This document shows positions 1-7,323 of a DNA stretch of 35,038 nucleotides, in pieces. The translations under genes and the position numbers were made by a program. The stretch's first letter is position 1, and each line of letters opens with the position of its first letter. The notes under the pieces were generated by a model. The model saw only the letters and a list, made by a program, of their open reading frames with translations, had not been told where the DNA came from and did not search any database. Source of the DNA: a virus; the IMG/VR virus record IMGVR_UViG_3300030508_000047, positions 1 through 35,038 of that record. One strand, given 5' to 3'.

Positions 1-887
1 TGACTACTGATCGTCTAGGAATCAAAATTGGAACAGGAAATTTACTACCTACTCTTATTGAAAATGTAAACGAATCCTTACTAGAATATCACAAAACTCT
101 GAATCAAAAACTTTTTGATGGAGAAATCCTTCGTCCTGAAGTTCGAATGACTCTATTGAAGATCGCCGAAACATGGCAGAAGTTTTCAAAAATTCCTAAT
201 GATATCGTGAAGGATATCATTTTTACTGGTGGTAACGCTCAGTACAATTATACAAAATATTCAGACATCGACGTTCATATCGTTATCGATAAAAAAGTCT
301 TGACAGGAAAGTCTGATCCTGATTTAATAGACGACTATCTATCCGATAAGAAAACTCTGTGGTCAAAGTCACGTAACATAAAAGTTCGTGGTTACACGGT
401 AGAGTTGTATGCTCAGGATGTAGATGATAAATTGGTTGCATCTGGCGTATACTCCTTGTTGAATAACAAGTGGGTGCTGAAACCAGAACACGGTAAGTAT
501 GACTTTAAGCACGACGACGCCTTAAAGAACAAGGTAGACGAATTTACAGACACAATCAATAACATGATTGAAAAAGAGTTACCAGATCATGAATTTAAAA
601 TTATGAAGGACAAATTAAAAAATATGCGTAAGGCAGCTTTGGCGTCTGGTAGTGAATTTTCTTTCGACAACCTCGTATTTAAAAGCTTGCGTAATAATGG
701 AATCCTTGATAAGATGAATAAGTACCTTGCTCAAAAACAGGATAATGAATTGTCTTTGGAGTCTAAAGATTATAAAGAATTAAATTTAGGTACTAATTTA
801 GGAAAAACAGACTCTAAAGCATTGACCAAATTTTGGTCACAAAAAGGTGAAGTTCATAAAGAAAGACCCTATGGTATTAGGGGGTAA
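1..887 (+). CDS. phage nucleotidyltransferase-fold protein (5' partial)
   Basis: The reading frame is open from the left edge of the window, so the start lies upstream; the first ATG in frame is at 147 but the upstream 48 codons read as real protein (KLFDGEILRPEVR precedes the catalytic region). The motif FTGGNAQYNYTKYSDIDVHIV is the polymerase-beta-type nucleotidyltransferase signature: GG followed by S-D-I-D-V, with two metal-binding aspartates. Proteins of this type are common in T4-like phages; substrate unknown. The C-terminus ends shortly after a run of five G residues (880-884), and a coding-looking frame continues past the stop (see next entry). Confident on fold, not on substrate. 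Confidence 0.75.
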   Translation, partial: TTDRLGIKIGTGNLLPTLIENVNESLLEYHKTLNQKLFDGEILRPEVRMTLLKIAETWQKFSKIPNDIVKDIIFTGGNAQYNYTKYSDIDVHIVIDKKVLTGKSDPDLIDDYLSDKKTLWSKSRNIKVRGYTVELYAQDVDDKLVASGVYSLLNNKWVLKPEHGKYDFKHDDALKNKVDEFTDTINNMIEKELPDHEFKIMKDKLKNMRKAALASGSEFSFDNLVFKSLRNNGILDKMNKYLAQKQDNELSLESKDYKELNLGTNLGKTDSKALTKFWSQKGEVHKERPYGIRG

Positions 888-969
888 AGGCATTAAGAAA
901 TATGATAGAACAGGTAAAGGAGATAGAGTTTCTTTATGGGTTCGTATACCTAATGAAAGTAATAAATAA
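871..969 (+). CDS. small basic 32-aa ORF, possible frameshifted tail of the upstream gene
   Basis: An ATG at 871 inside the end of the preceding gene opens a 32-residue frame (GGKGIKKYDRTGKGDRVS...) ending at 969, where TAATG couples it to the next ORF. It has no good Shine-Dalgarno site. The sequence looks like a continuation of the upstream protein in the +1 frame, joined across the G-run at 880-884. It is either a separate small protein, a frameshift-expressed extension, or the result of a point indel. Confidence 0.4.
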   Translation: MVLGGKGIKKYDRTGKGDRVSLWVRIPNESNK

Positions 970-1124
970 TGGTTTATCTTTTAATTTTAATCATATTAGA
1001 TATATTAAATATGATATATTTCGCACATACTGTCCTTATTGGTAATAAATACAAAGAATTCTTAAGCTTTATTTTCTTATTGACAATTCTTTGTCTTACA
1101 TTTATATTAGGAAAAGTAGATTAA
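969..1124 (+). CDS. small two-helix membrane protein (51 aa)
   Basis: ATG overlaps the previous stop (TAATG). The 51-residue product has a hydrophobic N-terminal segment (about residues 2-24), a short charged loop (NKYKEF) and a second hydrophobic segment (about 32-48), so it is predicted to span the inner membrane twice. No recognisable family. The gene ends one base before tRNA-Leu, and a sigma70-like promoter for the tRNAs lies in its 3' half. Confidence 0.5.
   Translation: MVYLLILIILDILNMIYFAHTVLIGNKYKEFLSFIFLLTILCLTFILGKVD
1080..1108 (+). promoter_or_regulatory. sigma70-like promoter for tRNA-Leu/tRNA-Thr
   Basis: TTGACA at 1080-1085, 17-bp spacer, TATATT at 1103-1108. Predicted transcription start is about 10 bases before the tRNA-Leu gene. 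Both boxes are near consensus although the site lies inside a small ORF. Confidence 0.7.
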
Positions 1125-1213
1125 GCCCTATTGGTGGAATTGGTAGACGCACCACACTCAAAATGTGGCGGCCCGGTAGGGCCGTGTAGGTTCAAGTCCT
1201 ACATAGGGCACCA
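1125..1213 (+). tRNA. tRNA-Leu(CAA)
   Basis: Seven-pair acceptor stem (GCCCTAT/ATAGGGC), anticodon stem CCACA/TGTGG with loop CTCAAAA giving anticodon CAA (1159-1161, decodes UUG), long class-II variable arm (GGCCC-type hairpin), T-arm loop TTCAAGT, discriminator A and encoded CCA. Class II structure and A73 fit leucine. Confidence 0.93.
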
Positions 1214-1219
1214 TTATAG

Positions 1220-1294
1220 GCTCCTGAAGCATTGCTGGCGATGCAGCGGATTTGTAACCCGCAGAACAAAGTTCGATTCTTTGTGGGAGCACCA
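1220..1294 (+). tRNA. tRNA-Thr(TGT)
   Basis: Acceptor GCTCCTG pairs with TGGGAGC (two G-U pairs), D stem GCAT/ATGC, anticodon loop TTTGTAA with anticodon TGT (1253-1255, decodes ACA), T stem CAAAG/CTTTG, discriminator A and encoded CCA. One A-C mismatch lies next to the anticodon loop. Seven bases downstream of tRNA-Leu and probably co-transcribed. Confidence 0.88.
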
Positions 1295-1302
1295 TTTAAT
1301 TC

Positions 1303-1331
1303 TTGACAACCATAAAAAAATCAGTTATTGT
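1303..1331 (+). promoter_or_regulatory. sigma70-like promoter
   Basis: TTGACA at 1303-1308, 17-bp spacer, TATTGT at 1326-1331 (4 of 6). Predicted start is about 20 bases upstream of the GTG of the next gene, whose Shine-Dalgarno site AAAGGTG lies just downstream. Confidence 0.5.
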
Positions 1332-1359
1332 TGATACAAATGATAACAAAGGTGATATC

Positions 1360-1527
1360 GTGGAAAACGTAATTGGTGTTTTGATGATGCTTGGTTTCTT
1401 ACTAAGCTTTTTTGCTATGATAGCCATAATTTATGGTATCTACTATGGAATTATTGTCTATGTAGGTTATAGAGTCATAAAATTCCTTATAAGGTTCTTT
1501 AAAACTACCTTGACAGAGATTGGATAA
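1360..1527 (+). CDS. small membrane protein (55 aa)
   Basis: GTG start at 1360 chosen because AAAGGTG precedes it at good spacing; an in-frame TTG at 1303 is part of a -35 box instead. The product is almost entirely hydrophobic from residue 5 to 40 (glycine- and tyrosine-rich, one long or two short membrane helices) with a basic C-terminal tail. No known family. Its last codons contain the -35 box of the next promoter. Confidence 0.5.
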   Translation: MENVIGVLMMLGFLLSFFAMIAIIYGIYYGIIVYVGYRVIKFLIRFFKTTLTEIG

Positions 1528-1538
1528 TCTGATAGAAT
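1510..1538 (+). promoter_or_regulatory. sigma70-like promoter overlapping a gene end
   Basis: TTGACA at 1510-1515, 17-bp spacer, TAGAAT at 1533-1538. The -35 box is inside the preceding coding sequence. Downstream gene starts at 1564 after Shine-Dalgarno AGGAGA. Confidence 0.7.
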
Positions 1539-1563
1539 ATCCAGTTCATAGTAGGAGAATGTT

Positions 1564-1743
1564 ATGATCAAGCATCGTATTCGATACGAAGTCAAGAAAG
1601 ATAGAGTTGTCATTGAGTTAGTAAAAGATTTTGCTAATTTTTCTGATGCTTGCACTTTTATTCGTGAAATAAAAGGATCATGTGCTTCAAAACCTATCAT
1701 TGAAGAAATAAACACACAAAAATTTAATTTTAGAAAGGTCTAA
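1564..1743 (+). CDS. small protein of unknown function (59 aa)
   Basis: ATG at 1564 after a good Shine-Dalgarno site (GTAGGAGAATGTT) and directly behind the promoter at 1510-1538. The product is soluble, charged, with two cysteines, and not recognised. It is followed after one base by the TTG start of the next gene, suggesting translational coupling. Confidence 0.6.
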   Translation: MIKHRIRYEVKKDRVVIELVKDFANFSDACTFIREIKGSCASKPIIEEINTQKFNFRKV

Positions 1744-1744
1744 A

Positions 1745-2092
1745 TTGTCAGATACAAACGTAAACGTTACTGAGGATAATCTTAAGGATACCAGTAACTT
1801 TCTTCTATCATTACAAAGTGTGGCTGAATTTCAGGCAGATTTGAACGCAGCAGTACAAAAGTTTGGCAAGGCCAATGATAAGATTGCTACAAATGTTCTA
1901 ATGCCAGTAATTCTTGACACATTCTTGCTATATCCATGGACATGGATTGTCGATGGTTTTAAGCATAGTCCTGATGACTTTGAAGCAGCTATTAAGCAGG
2001 CTGCTACTTTGTTTAAGGTAGCAATGTCTCTTAAACCACAAGACCCCGAAGTCTCAACAGAACCAGATGACGAAGATCAGTCAGATGAATAA
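1745..2092 (+). CDS. acidic hypothetical protein (115 aa)
   Basis: TTG start at 1745, one base after the upstream stop, with GAAAGGT as Shine-Dalgarno. The N-terminal two thirds are predicted helical (SVAEFQADLNAAVQKFGKAN and a Trp-rich patch YPWTWIVDGF); the last 20 residues are an acidic tail (EPDDEDQSDE). No family recognised. The strong TTG start with coupling is typical for this phage. Confidence 0.6.
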   Translation: MSDTNVNVTEDNLKDTSNFLLSLQSVAEFQADLNAAVQKFGKANDKIATNVLMPVILDTFLLYPWTWIVDGFKHSPDDFEAAIKQAATLFKVAMSLKPQDPEVSTEPDDEDQSDE

Positions 2093-2199
2093 ACCGGAAT
2101 TGCATATCCGGGCATCGATTTAAAGTAATAACCAGTTTTTGCAGATAGTCTGCAAAAAAAGATACAGATCGTATCTTAATTTAACTAAAGGAAAAGATA
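2093..2199 (+). other. intergenic hairpins
   Basis: Three inverted repeats in about 100 bases: CCGGA/TCCGG at 2094-2098 and 2107-2111; a perfect 10-bp stem TTTTTGCAGA/TCTGCAAAAA at 2136-2145 and 2149-2158 with a 3-base loop; and GATAC/GTATC just downstream. They may terminate or attenuate transcription before the HTH gene at 2200. No clear T-run follows, so the role is uncertain. Confidence 0.45.
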
Positions 2200-2352
2200 A
2201 TGCGTACACGTACAATTGATAGTATTGTCAAGAAGCTTCAGAAGGGCAAGACCCTTCGTGAAATCGCAACTCAGTATGGTATTTCAAACCAGAAGGTTTG
2301 GCGAATTGGTGCTTCAAAGGGTGTATATTCAGTGCGTTCAACAAAGGCATAA
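2200..2352 (+). CDS. small helix-turn-helix DNA-binding protein (50 aa)
   Basis: ATG at 2200 with AAAGGAAAAGATA upstream. The basic 50-residue product consists of one HTH unit: first helix at about residues 4-14, then KTLREIATQYGISNQKVWRI, matching the helix-turn-recognition helix pattern of resolvase/Sigma70-region-4-like HTH domains. Probably a phage transcription regulator or a DNA-binding piece related to homing-endonuclease HTH modules. Target not inferable from sequence. Confidence 0.6.
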   Translation: MRTRTIDSIVKKLQKGKTLREIATQYGISNQKVWRIGASKGVYSVRSTKA

Positions 2353-2364
2353 TTCGAAATAATT

Positions 2365-2523
2365 ATGTTTAAAGAAAAAAAGAACTTTACTGATCTAAAA
2401 AAACATAGTCCAGAAGTCGTTGATTACGAGCCCTCTAAAGATGAATTTAGAGGTCATCGTGATAATCGAAAGAAGAAAAGGGACAATGAAAAGAAAGATA
2501 AAAAAGAAAGTTCTTGGAATTGA
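2365..2523 (+). CDS. highly charged small protein (52 aa)
   Basis: ATG at 2365, 12 bases after the HTH gene. The C-terminal half is a Lys/Arg/Asp/Glu-rich tract (RKKKRDNEKKDKKESS), so the protein is probably disordered and may bind nucleic acid. Weak ribosome-binding site. No known family. Confidence 0.45.
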   Translation: MFKEKKNFTDLKKHSPEVVDYEPSKDEFRGHRDNRKKKRDNEKKDKKESSWN

Positions 2524-2530
2524 TTCTATG

Positions 2531-2589
2531 GAGGGTGACAGACTAGGTTGGCGTAATGTCATATCGAATTCTGTTACCCTCTTTTTTTT
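2531..2589 (+). terminator. rho-independent terminator with long loop
   Basis: GAGGGTGACAG (2531-2541) pairs with CTGTTACCCTC (2571-2581) over 11 bp with one G-U, followed by eight T residues (2582-2589). The 29-base loop is unusually long for an intrinsic terminator. It ends the transcript just before the deformylase-like gene. Confidence 0.75.
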
Positions 2590-2598
2590 GGAAAGTAA

Positions 2599-3138
2599 AT
2601 GACATTTAAATTAGAAATTAAAAAAAATACACCTAAGCTATTGACACCAGCAGAAGCATGGGATTTTCAAAATCCTCCTTTTAGTCTGGAAGATTTTTCT
2701 GTAGAGTTAGCCGAATTACTATGGAAAGAAATGGCTTTAGGTCTGTCAGCTAATCAGGTCGGGTATCAGTATAAGATATTTGCTACGGTAGGTGATCCTA
2801 CCTATGTTTTTGTCAATCCTCGAATTGTTCATTTTTCTGACGAAACTGTAGACCTTGAGGAAACTTCTTTTTCTTATCCGGGTTTTGTCATTGATAAAGT
2901 GCGTCCTAAGCATATTCGTATTCGTTTTGCTACACCTAGTAGCGAAGTCTTTACAATGCCATTTACAGGCATGACAGCACGAGTTATTCAGCAGCAGATG
3001 GATCATATCAATGGTATAGCATTTTGGGATGGAATTTCCAAGCTCAGATTTGATATGGCTGTCAAGAAAGCTCAAAAATTAGGATTTAATTATTCGAATC
3101 TTCATTATAAGACAACTCCATCAGGACTAATAATTTAA
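2599..3138 (+). CDS. peptide-deformylase-like protein with degenerate active site
   Basis: At 179 aa this has the length and motif order of peptide deformylase: motif 1 GLSANQ (residues 48-53), motif 2 at 88-95 and motif 3 at 132-136 followed by INGIAFWD. The metal site is broken. Motif 2 EGCLS reads E-T-S-F-S, so the metal-ligand Cys is Ser90. Motif 3 HExDH reads Q-Q-M-D-H, so the first His ligand and the catalytic Glu are both Gln (132, 133). Deformylases remove the formyl group from nascent peptides near the ribosome exit, and cyanophage versions are active. This copy is probably not a hydrolase; it could still bind ribosomes or formyl-Met peptides. ATG at 2599 follows GGAAAG. Confidence 0.75.
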   Translation: MTFKLEIKKNTPKLLTPAEAWDFQNPPFSLEDFSVELAELLWKEMALGLSANQVGYQYKIFATVGDPTYVFVNPRIVHFSDETVDLEETSFSYPGFVIDKVRPKHIRIRFATPSSEVFTMPFTGMTARVIQQQMDHINGIAFWDGISKLRFDMAVKKAQKLGFNYSNLHYKTTPSGLII

Positions 3139-3157
3139 GGGCTTCGGCCCTTTTTTA
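3137..3157 (+). terminator. rho-independent terminator
   Basis: AAGGGC TTCG GCCCTT: a 6-bp stem with a UUCG tetraloop directly after the stop codon, followed by a T-run. It separates the deformylase-like gene from the DNA polymerase transcript. Confidence 0.9.
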
Positions 3158-3186
3158 TTGACAAATTCCTCCTTGTAGGATAAGTT
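3158..3186 (+). promoter_or_regulatory. probable promoter for DNA polymerase
   Basis: TTGACA at 3158-3163 directly after the terminator; 17 bp downstream is TAAGTT, a poor -10 match. Spacing and position suggest a promoter, but the -10 box is weak. Confidence 0.45.
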
Positions 3187-3210
3187 ATTAGGCTTAATTA
3201 GGAGATTACC

Positions 3211-5718
3211 ATTTCACATTTTTACACATACGTCGCCAAGAAAGGTGACACCATCTTTGAACGTGGTTACAAAGATGGAAAGATTTATTCAAAAGAAACC
3301 CATTATGAACCTTATCTTTTCATTGAAGATTTCAATGGGGATTATTCTACTATTGATGGTAAGAAAACAAAGCGTATCGACTTCGACTCCATGAAGCGAG
3401 CACGAAGTTATTTGTATAAAAATAAAGATATACATAAGATTTATGGTTTTACAGATTTTGAATATACTTACATTTACGATAATTTTAAAAAAGGTTTTGA
3501 GTTTAATTTCGGTCTACTGAATATCGTCAACACTGACATTGAAACAGATTCTTCAGATGGCTTTCCAGACATACAGAAGGCCGACAAGCAGATTACCGCC
3601 ATTACCTTAGCCAAGAAGGGTAAGACTCTTACGTTTGGCTATTTTCCCTATGAAAGCACAGAAACCAAAGTCTATGTCCAGTGTGATACTGAGAGAGAAC
3701 TACTTCTGAAGTTTATAAAGGCTTGGAATAGTGTAGAATGGCAACCTGATATCGTTACGGGATGGAACATTGAAATGTTCGACATTCCTTATATAATTAA
3801 TCGTATCATTGTCGTTCTAGGTGGTCAATATGCCGAAAAACTTTCTCCGTTTGGAATTATTGAAGAAAAAGAAATCGAGCAGAGAACAGGTAAGATAGTC
3901 CAGACATTTTCAATCTTTGGAATTTCTATTATAGATTATTATGCAGCTTACAAAAAGTTTGCTGTGAATGAAAGAGAATCTTACAAGCTCGACTTCATTG
4001 CAGAATACGAACTAGGTGAGAAGAAGGTTGACTATTCCGAGTACGGAAGCCTACACAACCTTTATGTACAAAATCCACAACTTTACTATACTTACAATAT
4101 TCACGATGCTGTTCTGATCGAAAAGCTTGAAAATAAACTTCATTATATTGAACAGATTGTAAACATTGCATATATTGAAAGAGTAAACTATGAAAATACT
4201 CTTTCTACTGTTAAGCCTTGGGATGTGATTGTCCATAATTATCTTATGGACAATCGTATTGTTGTGCCTCAGATTAGTGTAAAGGAATCTGATTACAGAA
4301 TTGAAGGAGGTTACGTAAAAGAGCCTTTACCGGGTTATTATGAATATGTGGTTTCAGTAGACTTTACGTCTTTGTATCCTTCAATTGCTATGCAATATAA
4401 CATGTCTCCTGATACTTTTGTGCAACAGTTTCCTTTTAAAAAGGAAAACATAACTCGTCAGTTTGAAAAAATTATCAATGGCGATATGTCAGAAGTGACA
4501 GCCGAATTAAAGCGTCGTGATTATTGCATGACTGCAAATGGATGTCTATTCAAGCGTGACAAACGAGGGTTCGTTCCTACACTCATGAAAGAATTCTTCG
4601 ACGAGCGTAAACGTGTTCGTAAGCTTGAGGCTATTGCTGAAAAGAAATATGAAGAAGAAAAAACCGATGAAAATCGTAATACTTTCCTAAAGCATAAGAA
4701 TCTTCAGACTGCATTCAAGTTGATTAATAACTCAGGTTACGGTGCTATTGCCAATAAGTATTTTCGTTGGTTTACTAATGCTATTGCTGAAGGAATTACT
4801 CTTACTGGTCAGCTAACCATCAAGTATGTAGAAGATCGCATTAATAAGTATTTGAATAAAAAATTCAAGACTGAAGGCGTTGTTTATGTAGTCTATTGTG
4901 ACACCGACTCTGCTTATATTACACTTAAGGAATTCATAACTCAAAGTGGTATTGTCGATAAGGACGAGGCTATTAAGGCAATCGTAAAGTTTGCCGAGGA
5001 AGAAATGTGTCCATATATCGATAGTGTCTGTCAGGAATTGGCCGACAAATTGAACGCTTTCGAGTTAAAGACTTCTATGAAACTCGAAAAGGTTTGTGAT
5101 CAAGTTTTCTTTACAGCAAAGAAGCGTTATGGTTTAAATGTAGATTATAGTGAAGGTATTTACTATAAAGAACCTAAGTTAAAAGTCACTGGTCTGGAAA
5201 CTGTAAGGTCTTCTGTACCTAAGAAATGTCGTAAGGCTCTAGAGCACACATTTAAATTGATTTTTAAAAAGGATCGACAAAAACTTATAGAATATGTTGA
5301 AGAATTTCGAAAAGAATTCTACAATATGAGTTTCGAGGATATCGCAAAACCTTCTTCGGTTCAAGGACTTAAGGAGTATTACGATAAGGATCGTCTATAC
5401 AAAAAGGGCTGTCCTATGCATGTTCGCGGTGCATTGATTTATAACAAGTTTATTCAGGATCGAAATCTTACTAATCGTTATCGACCAATCGAGGATCACG
5501 ATAAAATTAAGGTTTGTTATCTGAAGCTTCCTAATCCGACACACCAAAATGTGATTGCAATCGGAGACGATAATCCAGAAGAACTTGACATTGCATCTTA
5601 TGTAGATTACAATCTGCAATTCGATAAAACTTTCATACAGCCATTACAGGCTGTATGTGATGCTGTCGGATGGGAAACAAAGAAGGTTTATACCCTCGAC
5701 GATATTTTTGGAGACTAA
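3211..5718 (+). CDS. 43: DNA polymerase, family B (T4 gp43 type)
   Basis: Replicative polymerase with 3'-5' exonuclease. Numbering from 3211: exo I D109/E111 (TDIET), exo II at FDIPY (D191), exo III at NIHDAV (D299), polymerase motif A DFTSLYPS (D384), motif B KLINNSGYGA (about 503-512), motif C YCDTDS (D564, D566), KKRYGLNV, and a C-terminal clamp-binding-like end TLDDIFGD. T4 gp43 is 898 aa, this is 835. No ATG, GTG, TTG or CTG exists upstream of the in-frame ATG at 3391, yet the 60 codons before it align with the gp43 N-terminus (FYTYVAKKGDTIFERGY). AGGAG at 3200-3204 sits six bases before an ATT at 3211, so AUU is the likely start. With it, exo I falls at D109/E111 against D112/E114 in T4. 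Confidence 0.93.
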   Translation: MSHFYTYVAKKGDTIFERGYKDGKIYSKETHYEPYLFIEDFNGDYSTIDGKKTKRIDFDSMKRARSYLYKNKDIHKIYGFTDFEYTYIYDNFKKGFEFNFGLLNIVNTDIETDSSDGFPDIQKADKQITAITLAKKGKTLTFGYFPYESTETKVYVQCDTERELLLKFIKAWNSVEWQPDIVTGWNIEMFDIPYIINRIIVVLGGQYAEKLSPFGIIEEKEIEQRTGKIVQTFSIFGISIIDYYAAYKKFAVNERESYKLDFIAEYELGEKKVDYSEYGSLHNLYVQNPQLYYTYNIHDAVLIEKLENKLHYIEQIVNIAYIERVNYENTLSTVKPWDVIVHNYLMDNRIVVPQISVKESDYRIEGGYVKEPLPGYYEYVVSVDFTSLYPSIAMQYNMSPDTFVQQFPFKKENITRQFEKIINGDMSEVTAELKRRDYCMTANGCLFKRDKRGFVPTLMKEFFDERKRVRKLEAIAEKKYEEEKTDENRNTFLKHKNLQTAFKLINNSGYGAIANKYFRWFTNAIAEGITLTGQLTIKYVEDRINKYLNKKFKTEGVVYVVYCDTDSAYITLKEFITQSGIVDKDEAIKAIVKFAEEEMCPYIDSVCQELADKLNAFELKTSMKLEKVCDQVFFTAKKRYGLNVDYSEGIYYKEPKLKVTGLETVRSSVPKKCRKALEHTFKLIFKKDRQKLIEYVEEFRKEFYNMSFEDIAKPSSVQGLKEYYDKDRLYKKGCPMHVRGALIYNKFIQDRNLTNRYRPIEDHDKIKVCYLKLPNPTHQNVIAIGDDNPEELDIASYVDYNLQFDKTFIQPLQAVCDAVGWETKKVYTLDDIFGD
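5585..5613 (+). promoter_or_regulatory. sigma70-like promoter inside the polymerase gene end
   Basis: TTGACA at 5585-5590, 17-bp spacer, TACAAT at 5608-5613 (5 of 6). It would give the HD-hydrolase operon its own transcript with a leader of about 100 bases. Confidence 0.6.
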
Positions 5719-5719
5719 T

Positions 5720-6433
5720 TTGGCTAAGTATGATCAAGGTGGAGGCTGCTCTTGCGGTCTTAATAAAATTTGTGAGTGTGAACCAGCAGAAAAAGAAGAA
5801 CGAAATTATAAGAATTCTAAAATGTTTGTTCCTATGTTTGCTAATGGGGTAACAAATGTTGGATATAAGAATGAATCTAACTCCAATGTAATAATAATTG
5901 GAGCAGAACCTACTGCTTCTACAATTCTTCTACATTCTGGAAATTATTTTGATTTTCTTGATCCTGATAATTCTAAGTACACAATCGAGGATATCGCTCA
6001 TGGACTAAGCATGGCCTGTCGTTATGCAGGCCAGTGTAGGGAGTTCTATTCCGTTGCTGAGCATTCTTATTGGGTAAGTTATCTTGTGCCTTCTGAGCTT
6101 GCCTACGAGGGTCTAATGCACGATTCTTCAGAAGCCTTTACCGGCGACATGAATAAGCCTCTGAAGAATCTTCTACATGATTTCGAAACAATTGAAAAGC
6201 GAATTGAAGAGTCTATTGCAAAAAGATTTAAATTCAAATTTCCTTATCCTCCTGAAATCAAGGTAGCAGATCGACAAATGCTTGTAACCGAGCAGTATCA
6301 GAATATGAACAAGTCACATTGGAAAAAGACTGATATCGAGCCAGCAAATATTAAATTAGGGCTATGGAGCCCTAAGAAGGCTAAGCATATGTTCTTAAAG
6401 CGTTATTATGAACTACAGGAAGAACCATTATGA
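5720..6433 (+). CDS. HD-domain phosphohydrolase (YfbR-like) with Cys-rich N-terminus
   Basis: TTG start at 5720 chosen because GGAGA lies five bases upstream, overlapping the polymerase end; longer in-frame starts would run into the polymerase. The 237-aa product has the pattern RxFYSVAEHSYWVS ... EGLMHDSSEAFTGDMNKPLK: HD-superfamily metal ligands (H of AEHS, HD of MHDS, D of GD) as in YfbR-type 5'-nucleotidases and phage HD hydrolases that act on deoxynucleotides. Before the HD domain is a cysteine cluster (GGGCSCGLNKICEC, about residues 8-21) that could bind zinc. Likely role: nucleotide-pool adjustment next to the polymerase. Followed by an ATGA overlap. Confidence 0.8.
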   Translation: MAKYDQGGGCSCGLNKICECEPAEKEERNYKNSKMFVPMFANGVTNVGYKNESNSNVIIIGAEPTASTILLHSGNYFDFLDPDNSKYTIEDIAHGLSMACRYAGQCREFYSVAEHSYWVSYLVPSELAYEGLMHDSSEAFTGDMNKPLKNLLHDFETIEKRIEESIAKRFKFKFPYPPEIKVADRQMLVTEQYQNMNKSHWKKTDIEPANIKLGLWSPKKAKHMFLKRYYELQEEPL

Positions 6434-6780
6434 ATGAGAAGTCAGCAGAACAGATTGTTATTGATGAATACTTCGTTCCTTCAGGAGCAGGAGCACCAAA
6501 GAAATTTCATATTTCTCGTAATCCTTCTTTTAAAGGAAGTGAAAGAGAATTAGCAGAAGAAGCTATTCGAGTATTAAAGAAAGAATTTGCTAAGTCTCCA
6601 AGAGAAAAGCATTGTGATAATCTTGATACTATCGAATCTTACGTCAGGAAAGCGTTTAAACATTCAGCGGTAGACTTTCATAAAGAATATACTGTTCAAG
6701 AACTTAGACAAAAATTATCAGTAGTTTGGGGTAATTTAGATTTTGCTTTGCTACATTTATCTAATCCGAGGGATTTTTGA
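6430..6780 (+). CDS. hypothetical protein (116 aa)
   Basis: ATG overlaps the upstream stop (ATGA) and AGGAAG lies upstream. The protein is soluble and mixed-charge with a predicted helix-rich C-terminal half (KEYTVQELRQKLSVVWGNLD). I do not recognise a family. It overlaps the next start by TGATG, so three genes are translationally linked. Confidence 0.6.
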   Translation: MNEKSAEQIVIDEYFVPSGAGAPKKFHISRNPSFKGSERELAEEAIRVLKKEFAKSPREKHCDNLDTIESYVRKAFKHSAVDFHKEYTVQELRQKLSVVWGNLDFALLHLSNPRDF

Positions 6781-7172
6781 TGAAAAAGATATTCGTATTC
6801 GGGTCTAATGAAGCCGGTCGTCATGGTGCTGGTGCAGCCGGTTATGCTCAAGTCGAGCACGGTGCAAAGTATGGTCAGGGTTGGGGATTGCAAGGAAATT
6901 CTTTTGCAATCCCCACAAAAGATCACTTTATAAGAACGCTTTCACTTGAAAGAATTAATAAATACGTACAAGACTTTCTTTTCATAGCAAGAGAAAATCC
7001 AGATTTAGAATTCAATCTGACTTGCATTGGATGCGGTTTGGCAGGATATGAAGTGAAGGATATTGCACCTATGTTCGCAGATGCACCACCAAACGTCATA
7101 ATGCCAAAACCATTTCAAATATTTTTTAAAGGAGAATATTATGATCCAAGAGGATTTGAACACTCAACTTAG
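6780..7172 (+). CDS. A1S_2505-like phage non-structural protein
   Basis: ATG at 6780 (TGATG overlap, GAGGG seven bases upstream) preferred over TTG at 6777. The 130-aa product has conserved blocks IFVFGSNEAGRHGAGAA, GQGWGLQGNSFAIPTKD and TCIGCGLAGY...IAPMF, which define a widespread phage/bacterial family (A1S_2505-like). The glycine-rich FGSN and GxGLAGY motifs suggest a nucleotide- or ADP-ribose-binding, macro-like fold. That fold assignment is inference; no enzymatic role is established from sequence. Confidence 0.7.
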   Translation: MKKIFVFGSNEAGRHGAGAAGYAQVEHGAKYGQGWGLQGNSFAIPTKDHFIRTLSLERINKYVQDFLFIARENPDLEFNLTCIGCGLAGYEVKDIAPMFADAPPNVIMPKPFQIFFKGEYYDPRGFEHST

Positions 7173-7323
7173 TCCAAGACAAGATTTTCTACATCAACTA
7201 TTTGGGTATATTATAATGAGTGAAGTAGATGAAGCAATAGAAATACTTGATTATGTTGTTGATGATGCTATTACAGATCATAAATTTGAAGATATATTAA
7301 AGGACTTAGAAAAGAATGGATAA
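7141..7323 (+). CDS. small acidic protein (60 aa)
   Basis: ATG at 7141 with an excellent AAAGGAG site seven bases upstream. It overlaps the preceding gene by 32 bases in another frame. Predicted all-helical and acidic (SEVDEAIEILDYVVDDAI). Not recognised. Confidence 0.65.
   Translation: MIQEDLNTQLSPRQDFLHQLFGYIIMSEVDEAIEILDYVVDDAITDHKFEDILKDLEKNG

Noticed and set aside
3391-5718. DNA polymerase starting at the internal ATG 3391
   Set aside because: This would remove about 60 residues that align with the gp43 N-terminal domain and shift the exonuclease motif far from its T4 position; a good ribosome site lies further upstream at 3200-3204.
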